Below are positions 34,101 through 42,838 of a stretch of 64,000 nucleotides of DNA, piece by piece (within the stretch, counting starts at the first letter, position 1; every line of letters begins with the position of its first letter). Position numbers and translations under genes: made by a program. Where the stretch lies: contig CM019692.1 of the NCBI GenBank assembly GCA_009760885.1, positions 48,147,430 through 48,211,429 of the forward strand. The letters run 5' to 3'. Under the pieces are notes generated by a model that did no database searches, was not told the origin of the DNA, and saw nothing but the letters and a program-made list of their open reading frames with translations. Source of the DNA: Achatina immaculata (taxonomy: Eukaryota > Mollusca > Gastropoda > Stylommatophora > Achatinidae).

Positions 34101-37100
34101 TTAAAATTTCACTATACAATAAAATAAAAATGTATAAATTTTATCTGTATAACAAGGAATTGAAAAAAAAAACAACTTTAAAACATGTTTATCTTGATGA
34201 ATATAAATTCATAGCATTTTTACACTCTGTATAGTTTTCAAAGACAATTACTCATGAATTTGTAAAGACAATTACTCATAACTTTACAAAGACAATTATT
34301 CACAAAATCAACAGACCCTGAAACATTAAAAAAAAGGCAATGTTAACTCACCTTCAAGTTATGAGCATGCTCAAATGTAGAAATTGTTCCAGTTTTCTGC
34401 AGGAACTTGTCAATGCCCACAAGACCAACAATGTTTCCACAGGGAGCTTCATCTACACTCTGCACAGAACCTCCCATCATCATCACAGTCCTGACACAAA
34501 TCAACAGTAGTCATATCAACGGCATGACCTTTCAATTCACACGAATGTAATTATGAAATTCATTATAAACTATATTTCCCTGGCATTATTTTCATCATTA
34601 TTATTATGTCAATTTCACCATCAAAAACTACTTGAGTAATCCAAGAAATGGATAGATACCACCTAGATGTACTGGGCATCACTGAAATGCGATGGCCAGA
34701 AGCAGGGAAAAGAATGGTGGAAAACGGTAAGTTAATAATACATTCAGGCAGAGATGATGGGAAATACCAAGCAGGAATGGATATAACTGTGTCAATTGTA
34801 GCAGCAAAGAGCCTTGTAGAATGGGAACCAATGAACAGTCATATAATAAAGAGGCTAATGGGTACTACCACTTCCAAAGAAAGACCAATCTTTAGCAAAA
34901 ATGGCACCCTATTAACATCAAGTAAAGACTAAAAGCAAAGATGGGCTGAATACTTCCAAGAAATACTTAATTGACCACATCCAAAAGACTTGATAGACCT
35001 TGAAACTGACTTATCAATCCCACAACTAAATGTCAACCTAGATGAAACTACATTGCACAAAACTGAAACAGCAGTGAATCTAATGGCTAACAACAAAGCT
35101 GCAGGTGAAGATGAAATAACAGCTGAAATGTTAAAAGTGACATCATGAGGCAACTACAGTGAATGCTGAACAAAGTTTGGAAAGAAGAAACAGAGAATCT
35201 CAAAACAAGCTATAAAGTGGGACACAACAGGCCAAAGAAAAAGAGGTCGACCATGTGAAACTCTAAAGGGGACACTGTTAACAGAGGCCAAATTAGCAGA
35301 CATAAAATCCTTTAATGAGGTTGAAAAACCTTGCTGAAAACAAGAAAACTTGGTGAACCACCATGCGAGCCTTAAGTGACGTTTCATGGCACGGAAAAGG
35401 ATGTAAGATTATTTTCATAAATATTTAGGTACAATATTCAATATGCTGTTAATGACCAGCGAAGAGCAGAACCTCTATCTTAATGCAAAGAAAACTAAAT
35501 TGATGACAACTGACAAAACAAACAAGGCAGCTGAAATATATATCAATGAGGAAAAATTGGAAGATGTGGAGAGTTTTGAATATCTTGGATCACTACTAAC
35601 TAATAATGGAGATACAATGAGGGAAATTAAAAGGAGGACATCTATTGCTCTTCAAAATGTAAAACAGATAAAAAATCTGTGGAGAGGAGCAGACAGAACT
35701 ACAAAAATAAGATTTTTAAGGGCATGCATCTTTCCCATCGCAACATATGCCTGTGAGACCTGGACACTTAACAAAACAGCTGAGAAACACATAAATGCCT
35801 TTGAATGTAAATGCTACAGAAGAGTTCTCCAAATATCATGGACACAAAAAAGAACAAATATATCTATACTACAAGAGCTTAATACTGAAGAAGGCTGGCT
35901 AGTAAAGAGGATTAAACAGAGAAAACTTAAATATTTTGGACACATTAAATGTCATGATAATTTAGAGAAGACCGTATTGGAAGGATACATAATGGGAAAA
36001 AGAAAAAGAGGAAGACCAAAACGAAGATGGCTGCAAGACATCGTTGACGATCTGCAAATGGATGCAGCAGCAGCACGTCATCTTGCTCACAACCGAGAGG
36101 CCTACAGGAGTGCTGTTTGGGAGGCAAAGTTCCGCAAGGGACATGCAAATGAATGAATGAATGAATGACCAACTTCTAAAGTGCTGTCGTAGTATTTTGT
36201 AATTAATGTTGTGCTACAAGATCCAACTTGCTGCCTAAAACTTTAATATCAAATACAGGCCAGGTTTTCAAAAATGTTGCTGATATGCCTCTTATATATG
36301 TCACATTTGGCTAGACTCTTAAAAGTTAGAAGGGGTTTTGAATTATGGTAAAATTTTCTTTAATCTGATGCATAAATATATACGATATGTAAACATCCAT
36401 GTTCTAAACAGAAAAAAACAAAGACTTTTGGCATTAAACAGTCCAAAGCTAGTTCCTCAAACTTGCAAAGTCTGGAAACTTTTGGAAGATGCAGTAAAGA
36501 TCTGAGAAATAGATAAATGATTATACCTTGGGATTGTCTGAATGTACAAATCTCGTTTCTTTTGCACATTTGGGTCGTAGTCAGGGCCCATGATCCTGAC
36601 TTTCTGACCAGGAGCTACCGTTCCTGAAAAGACTCTGCCAACAGCATAGAACCTGCCCTTCTCTGGGGAAGGTACCATCTTGGCAACGTACATCATGAGA
36701 GGCCCACTTGGATCACAGGCCTTCATTGCTGTAAATAAATATTCACTTTATGAATACATGAACTGAGACGTTTTCAACTGTTCATTTGAAAATTTTAAAA
36801 AATTGAACTCAGTAGCATAAACCCAATCTCTACATGTCATTCAGCGTTTTCCTTTCCTTTTCTTGCTATCAACATAGAAAGGTCTATACTTACAAATAAA
36901 AACCACTGTAATGGTTTGTATATTTAAGTATAAAACTACAGTACAGTGTTAAATATACTGAAAAGAAGCTGACTTGCATAGCTGGAAGGAAATAAGGGTA
37001 ATTCTTGCTGCAAAGACCTTCATGGCTGCTGCTCATTGACACTTTGGAAAGTTCCCAGGGAAATGATAAAAAATTAATGGTTGTGTTGTTGAGGCTTATA

Positions 37101-40100
37101 ATTTTGCAGGTGAGATTTTTACATCACGATTTTGTAACTAAAATTTATACACACAATTAAATATTTAACTCCAGCAGTTTATTCTAAGATTTCTGATGAT
37201 TCTTACAATGTTTCAATATTCTGATGAATTCATTACTCTTTTATTACTGCAGCTATGTTTTCTCTATTCTTGTACAAAATATAAAGTCAACTGCTGACCT
37301 ACTGCCACTTCATCATCTAAAGGCCCCTCGTACAACATCTCAGTGCGGTAAGCTTGTGCAGTGACTGGTGAGGGTAAGTGCAGAACAATCATGTCCAGCA
37401 TGGCATCTGCAGCTGGAAGCCAGGTCTTCATTGCTGCTCTCATGAACTCCTTGCCCTCAAGTTCAAGGTCGCTTGATGCCAGGTGGTGTCCAAGTTTTCC
37501 AAGCAGTTCATTGGTCTTCACTTTGTCACAGTTAGTGGCTGTCTTGAGAATCTTGGTTAAAATTTGTAAAACATGCATGTAAATTGCAGATTAATAAAAT
37601 TTCTGTTATCATATTTCACAACCTCCTTACATCTTTTTCTTTTGACTACACATTTCTCTGAACATCTTTTGCTTTCACTTACTGAAATCCTTTAATGTTA
37701 AATTAAACTGAGAAATCATGTAAATGAAATGGAAATTTTATAGCTTCAAAAATATGTTTCAGTAGTTTCTTTTGTATGCATTTTTTGTTTTCACATTTGA
37801 TTATTATACTACTTATTTTCATCCTGTTCTCATGATTTGTTCCAAAATTATTTCATTACTTTTAATTAACACAGTTACTCTTTCTAATAGTAATCAGAGT
37901 ATTTGCACAGTCTCATCTATTGCATTGTTCAGCCACATAATGTCTCATCTTTCACCATTTTTTCCTCAATAAAGTTTCATTTTACCAAAATCAATGATAT
38001 GGCGTCAAGTTTTTTAATCTTTCTTGAAATTTTGAAGATATTTCTGTCATGTATATTTAAGGTCGTCATGATAATTTAGAGAAGACCGTATTGGAAGGAT
38101 ACATAATGGGAAAAAGAAAAAGAGGAAGACCGAAACGAAGATGGCTGCAAGACATCGTTGATGATCTGGAAATGGATGCAGCAGCAGCAGGCCATCTTGC
38201 TCACAACCGAGAGGCCTACAGGAGTGCTGTTTGGGAGGCAAAGTTCCGCAAGGGACATGCAAAGGAATGAATGAATGAATATTTAAGGTTTCATCATCAT
38301 CATATGCTGTGCAAATAAGGGGTTGGCAGTCTTGTATTTCCACAAATCTCAATCACTGATATTTTCCATCAGACTAGTAAGCTATGTAGTGTTTTTTTTT
38401 TCTTGATTGTATTTTTCCTGCTGTAGTTGTTTTTTTTTTAACCTGAAAGATTATGAACTCATCTATAATTTTCTTTACAAACACTGCTTACTTTAATAAG
38501 AGGCTCGAGAACAAACTGGTTAAATCCTCTCACAGATCCTTCTGACATTTCAGTTGTCCACTGGCGAGTGCGGGGGTTATAGAAGTTCTCTCCCCAAAGT
38601 CTCTTCATCAGCTTGTCTTCCTTGATGCCAAATTTGGCAGAGTAGAGGCGTGCAAACTGGCGCAAGTTGAAGCCCCAACCATGGAGACCAGAGCCAAAGG
38701 CAACATTGCCTTTTGACGGATCCATCTAAAAAGAAATAAACAATGTGTAGAGATTGCACAAAAAAAACAAAACAAACCCAGTTGTATAGGGAAAAAAAGA
38801 ATGATATAAAATATGAATATATAATGTATTTTGGATTCAGCAGTACAAATAAATGAAACAAGCTTTGAGGGGCCAGGATGTATGTGGGAAAATATGTATG
38901 GAATGGAGATACTGACAAACAGACCACATTTAGAAATGTTAAAATGGCTCTTTTTAACATAATATCAATATGATTACATTTTTGCTCACCATTATGTCTC
39001 CCATGGGTGAATCCTCTTCACAGTAAGTCCCAATCAGTGCATTCACATTCTCTACAACACTGCGAAGGGTGCAGTAAATTTCCTCTGGGCCAAGACCCTT
39101 TTCAAAGATTGCTCTGTCCAGTTTGTTCATCATGAGCACAGGTTTTATCCTTTCACACAGAGCCTGGCGTAGAACTGTCTCCGTCTGGACGCTCACACCT
39201 GTTTACCAGAAAGAAGAAAATAATAACAGTCGGTGCTACTGTATGTGAAATGGAGCAGTAATTTATTTACAATCATGACTCACTGAAGTGAGGGAAGGTA
39301 ACTGTGTTAGAGTGATGGCACGACTGTCAAGGCCAGCATAATTGGCCAGGACCCTGCTCCAACTCTAGGCTGGTGCTCCTAGCAACAGGTTCAGTAAGGC
39401 TAATAGGACAGGGACTGCTAAGGTTCCAAATGTAGCGGAGTCACCCTTTTTTCTGCTGTTTTAGCTTCACTTTTGGTCTGACAACTGTCAATGTCACTTG
39501 CCATTTGACACAATGTTTGTATTTCAACACTTTCACTGCACTTCCTGCTCTCAGTTTCAGTGATGCAGAGCAAAAAAAAAAAAAAGAAGATGCCTTGATG
39601 TTGTATGATTTCCCTATAACTGAGAAAAACCTCTCTATGTAATAACAAGGACATGCAACTTATTTTTTATGCGTTCCATGGTTCTAGTCCCAGACATGTA
39701 AATTTATTATCCAGATAAACTGAGCAGTCTTTACAAGGTCATGCTCTGTACCCTAAAGTTTGACTTCTGGTATAGCTCCCTGTGGCCAGAGCTGGTTTAA
39801 GGCTTCTTGGTTGAGAATGTGGAACCAAAAATGTAAAAAAAAAAAAATCTTTCTTTTGGGGTACCACCAAAACACTAATTTTGTACTCACCACTAACGCA
39901 GTCAACTACAACCATAGCACCATCAACAATGCGCAGAGCTGCTGTTACTTCTGGAGAGAAGTCCACATGTCCTGGACTGTCTACAAGGTTGATAAGAAAC
40001 CCGCTGTCTTCTGATCCTTCTGATCCGAGATGTTTCAGGTCATGAGCTCCCAGTTCATAGTAGAGTGAGATAGCACTGTTTAAATGAAGGATAACTGAAT

Positions 40101-41804
40101 GTATGGTATTCCATATTACTGTTAAATGAAGCACAAGAGTGTTCTCTTGTGTTTTACATTCTCCTAATTTACCTTAGATCTTATTTAAAGCAATCCCCAA
40201 ACTAGATCATCATCATCATTTTTGTTGTGCATTAAGCATCAACAAATGTTCTCCGCCCAATTCTGTCTTGAACAAGTCAGGATACCTCAAACCATGTCTT
40301 TCCTGTTTCCTTTAGTTCTTCCTGTATTCTTTTTCTAAACTAGATGAATTATGAATAAACTATTTCCAAGGCACTCTACAATTCAGAAATGTCTATATTC
40401 TGAAGCTGAACATCTAAAAAGGACAGTCAAGTTCTTTGTTATAGTATTCGCAGCCAAGAGATTTTAGCTCACAGAGCAATTGAAAAGGAAATGGGCAGAT
40501 TATCCTTATTCCATACAACCTGTTTCAAAAAAGATTATGAATATTTATTGGTCACAACAATAATTAATAGAGACCTATTTGCCCAGTCTGAATAAGAAAA
40601 TTTGCATGTCATAGTATAAAAAAAACCCCAAAAAAACTCCACTGGAAATGGATTAGTTATGTTCTCTAAGGGGATCCCAATAAAACAGGTAAAACAGCCA
40701 TGTGATGGAGATCCAACAGAAAAAGAAATAGAAGCAGAAATTAGTAACATGCAGCATTTAGGGTGGGGGAGGGGGGCATAGTAAAAAAAGACTAGCCACA
40801 GAACATGACAGGAGAAGAGAATTTGTTGCTTCCCTGCAAGACATACAGAACATGACAGGTGAAGAGAATTTGTGGCTCCCCTGCAAGACACACAGAACAT
40901 GACATGTGAAGAGAATTTGTTGCTACCCTCAAGACACACAGAACATGATAGGTGAAGAGAATTTGTTGCTTCCCTGCAAGACATACAGAACATGACAGGT
41001 GGAGAGAATTTGTGGCTCCCCTGCAAGACACACAGAGCATACTGGCTTGTGACTGTCTGGCCTATTGTTGACCAAGGACATGGATTAGTGAAAAGTACCT
41101 CTTAGTCTTGTCCCATACAGGCAGTTTGTCTGTGTAAGGGATATTTAAGATTTCTGTTACCTCCTCCATCCACTTCCTAATGGGCAGCCTCTCCATTTCC
41201 TACTACTCTTAGTATGGGTGTTTTCTGTTGTGTACTGTCTGATGGCAGTTGTGTAACTTGGCCAAACCATTTGACTTGTTGTTCTTGGATGCAGTGTAAT
41301 AATGGTGTTACTCTAACCCTTGCCCTACTGGTCATTTCTGATTTTGTCTCTTCTCATTACATTAAGTGTTCTCCTCAAACATCTCCAAATTATACTCACG
41401 TGGACTTAATGGTGATGCCTTTTTCCTGCTCAGCTTTAAGGGTGTCTGTTGCCCTCTTGGTTCCCGCTTGGGCAGCAGCAATGACTCCAGCACGAGCTAA
41501 CAGGGAGTCGGTGAGAGTGGTTTTACCATGGTCAACATGGGCAATGACTGCAATGTTGCGGATGTTACGACGATGGCGCATGGCCTCCTGCAATACTTCC
41601 ACGCTTAGGTACACCTGAGGAATATGAAAGGGTATACAAAGTTTTAAACTGTGCCTTTTTTATTTTGGAAATCGTACTCGGGCAAACTTTCGTTTGCAAA
41701 TCTACACGGTTTTCGATTAGGCTGCTCCATCCTCTTAACTGTTCTCTCTGGGTTTATAGAAACGACGATAGAACAATGTAAAGAGATCTATAAACAATTA
41801 CCAT
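27927..41804 (-). CDS. divergent elongation factor 2 (eEF2-like), 15 exons
   Basis: An eEF2-type translational GTPase, which drives ribosomal translocation in the cytoplasm. Exons (descending): 41804-41802, 41614-41400, 40075-39891, 39198-38990, 38725-38492, 37551-37299, 36728-36527, 34490-34352, 33875-33756, 33138-33034, 32722-32579, 31556-31356, 30519-30337, 29404-29272, 28111-27927. They sum to 2511 nt, 836 aa; vertebrate eEF2 has 858. Visible motifs: P-loop AHVDHGKT (26-33), eEF2-kinase-site-like RATDT (Thr57/Thr59), DSPGH (105-109), NKLD (159-162), [17 protein letters not shown], and EHRGGGQ with the diphthamide His at 696. Canonical animal eEF2 has GKS in the P-loop, a Cys before ITIKST and a longer G-domain insert after GLHGW; here these are GKT, Gly and a shortened loop, so this looks like a paralogue. 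The last exon departs from the family after LPGDP (residue 805). Introns hold RTE debris. Confidence 0.93.
29870..30215 (+). mobile_element. RTE-like LINE 3' fragment, (GAT)n tail
   Basis: The plus frame reads [19 protein letters not shown], then [17 protein letters not shown] and ANASRHGT, then a GATGATGATGAT tail. It lies antisense in the eEF2-like intron 29405-30336. The 98-bp copy at 9100-9197 is the same family. Confidence 0.85.
32209..32236. repeat. (CT)n microsatellite
   Basis: Run of about 13 CT units in the eEF2-like intron 31557-32578. The rest of that intron shows no repeat I can name. Confidence 0.9.
34640..35411 (+). mobile_element. RTE-like LINE, internally deleted
   Basis: It begins with endonuclease residues ([31 protein letters not shown]), jumps to the start of the RT domain ([19 protein letters not shown]) and then to the C-terminal tail ([13 protein letters not shown], ...KRM), so the catalytic RT core is deleted. 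The tail matches 16690-17240 and 57240-57512. It is antisense in the eEF2-like intron 34491-36526. Confidence 0.8.
35412..36170 (+). mobile_element. RTE-like LINE 3' part, (GAAT)n tail
   Basis: One open frame (35443-36156, 237 aa) encodes the end of the RT domain and tail: [65 protein letters not shown]. It is followed by GAATGAATGAATGAATGA. The 5' portion is truncated. It abuts the previous fragment of a different family and shares its 3' end with 38060-38283 and 42254-42645. Confidence 0.88.
38060..38283 (+). mobile_element. RTE-like LINE 3' end, (GAAT)n tail
   Basis: A 5'-truncated copy nearly identical to 35950-36170, with [17 protein letters not shown] and the GAATGAATGAAT tail. It lies in the eEF2-like intron 37552-38491. 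Confidence 0.9.
39290..39440 (+). repeat. interspersed repeat family X, copy 2
   Basis: GGCCAGGACCCTGCTCCAACTC, GGCTAATAGGACAGGGACTG and GTAGCGGAGTC correspond to the segment 50945-51055. It lies in the eEF2-like intron 39199-39890. Confidence 0.5.
40204..40345 (-). mobile_element. RTE-like LINE 3' end, (GAT)n tail
   Basis: The minus strand reads [18 protein letters not shown] then [14 protein letters not shown], the usual last residues of RTE-type ORFs, ending in GATGATGATGAT. It lies in the eEF2-like intron 40076-41399, sense to that gene. Confidence 0.7.
40600..41090 (+). mobile_element. RTE-like LINE 3' fragment with internal tandem array
   Basis: It starts like 5930-6010 (CCACTGGAAATGGATTRGTYATG, then a run of A), and ends GACCAAGGACATGG like the copy at 5920-6252. 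Between them the GAGAATTTGTTGCTKCCCTGCAAGAC segment has expanded into a 47-bp minisatellite. Confidence 0.75.
40801..41035 (+). repeat. 47-bp minisatellite, 5 copies
   Basis: The unit GAACATGACAGGTGAAGAGAATTTGT... starts at 40801, 40848, 40895, 40941 and 40988, with a partial one at 41035. The unit is part of an RTE 3' end present once at 6150-6195. Open frames on the minus strand across it are artefacts of the repetition. Confidence 0.93.
41095..41390 (-). mobile_element. RTE-like LINE fragment
   Basis: The minus strand reads RRDKIRN, then [13 protein letters not shown], an eroded version of the 'RLRWFGHVxRM' motif of RTE C-terminal tails. It lies immediately beside the splice donor of eEF2-like exon 2 (41399). 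Confidence 0.55.
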
Positions 41805-41957
41805 GGCTGATTTAGGCTTTGGCTTCTCTTGGCTTCCTTTCTGGGTCTCCTGGGCGGCGACGGGTAACGCTTACATAAGGAAAATCGCAAAGTGCGCTCG
41901 CAGAGCGTCTTTCGTTGATGTTCACATCTTTCTGTGACGAGAATTCTTAGTCGCTCC

Positions 41958-41965
41958 TTTATATA
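41958..41965 (-). promoter_or_regulatory. TATA box of the eEF2-like gene
   Basis: TATATAAA on the minus strand, about 155 bp upstream of the start codon. A transcription start about 30 bp further (near 41930-41936, in TTCTCGTC) would give a 5' UTR of about 130 nt. Confidence 0.65.
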
Positions 41966-41966
41966 A

Positions 41967-41973
41967 CCCGCCC
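41967..41973 (-). promoter_or_regulatory. GC box next to the TATA box
   Basis: GGGCGGG on the minus strand, one base upstream of the TATA box. It is a plausible Sp1/KLF-type site; only the sequence and position support it. Confidence 0.5.
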
Positions 41974-42074
41974 GATTGCACCACATCGTTGTAACGGGTG
42001 TTTACAATAAATATTCGTCATTGCTTAATTTGTCGCTTCCGGTAAATCCCTGTGTTTATTTTTAGAGGTTTTAT

Positions 42075-42256
42075 TGGGAATAAACATATGCCTGTATTGG
42101 GGATAGATTGGGAATAATGCCTGTATTGGGAATAGATTGGGAATAAACATATGCCTGTATTGGGAATATATTGGGAATAAACATATGCCTGTATTGGGAA
42201 TGGATTGGGAATAAACATATGCCTGTATTGGGAATATATTGGGAATAAACATATGT
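42075..42256 (+). repeat. 34-bp minisatellite, about 5 copies
   Basis: Units begin TGCCTGTATTGGGAATA at 42089, 42118 (short, 29 bp spacing), 42152, 42186 and 42220. It produces overlapping long open frames on the minus strand (repeated FPIQAYVYS) that are not genes. Confidence 0.94.
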
Positions 42257-42645
42257 CTGTGAGACCTGGATACTTAACAAAACAGCTAAGAAACACATAA
42301 ATGCCTTCCAAATATCGTGGATACAAAAAAGAACAAATATATCTATACTACAAGAACTTAATATTGAAGAAGGCTGGCTAGTAAAGAGGATTAAACAGAG
42401 AAAACTTAAATATTTTGGACACGTTAAACGTCATGATAATTTAGAGAAGACCGTATTGGAAGGATACATAATTGGTAAAGAAAAAGAGGAAGACCAAAAC
42501 GAAGATGGCTGCAAGACATCGTTGACGGTCTGCAAATGGATGCAGCAACAGCAGGCCATCTTGCTCACAACCGAGAGGCCTACAGGAGTGCTGTTAGGGA
42601 GGCAAAGTTCCACAAGGGACATGCAAATGAATGAATGAATGAATT
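42254..42645 (+). mobile_element. RTE-like LINE 3' end, (GAAT)n tail
   Basis: Same family as 35412-36170: it starts at the codons for CETWxLNKTA, carries a deletion (FECKCYRRV is missing), continues to the GRP-rich tail and ends in GAATGAATGAATGAAT. It lies between the eEF2-like and OTC promoters. Confidence 0.88.
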
Positions 42646-42838
42646 GGGAATAAAGGTGAGGGTCAATGTCAAAGTTCATGGACTTGTTCACGTAACATAT
42701 AGGTCAAAGGTTGGAGTTCACGAATTCGGCGTTATATGAAAGCAGTCGTCAGCAACAACAAGTCGCAGTTTACTGAAGCAGTTTTATTTATTCGTTTTTT
42801 TTTTCAATAATATTTTTTGTACATCATCACACAGAAAG

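Larger units (their letters stand above)
41805..42838. promoter_or_regulatory. divergent intergenic region between eEF2-like and OTC
   Basis: The start codons of the two head-to-head genes are 1034 bp apart, so promoters for both should lie here. The eEF2-like side has a GC box and TATA box; I see no TATA box on the OTC side, only T-rich sequence. The middle is filled by a 34-bp minisatellite and an RTE tail. Confidence 0.6.

Noticed and set aside
40801..41035. CRISPR-like array
   Set aside because: Direct tandem repeats without unique spacers, in a eukaryotic intron.
40535..41040. 163-aa and 82-aa minus-strand frames with repeated cysteine-rich units
   Set aside because: Antisense reading of the 47-bp minisatellite in an RTE tail.
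41214..41618. 134-aa plus-strand frame
   Set aside because: Antisense of eEF2-like exon 2 plus adjoining LINE debris.
27927..41804. Identification as EFL1 or the U5 snRNP GTPase (EFTUD2)
   Set aside because: The diphthamide loop with His in RGGGQ, the NKLD and DSPGH contexts and overall collinearity fit eEF2; EFTUD2 has a long acidic N-terminus, and EFL1 has a large insertion, neither of which is present.
42018..42326. Overlapping repetitive minus-strand frames (FPIQAYVYS repeats)
   Set aside because: Produced by the 34-bp minisatellite; no start context or homology.
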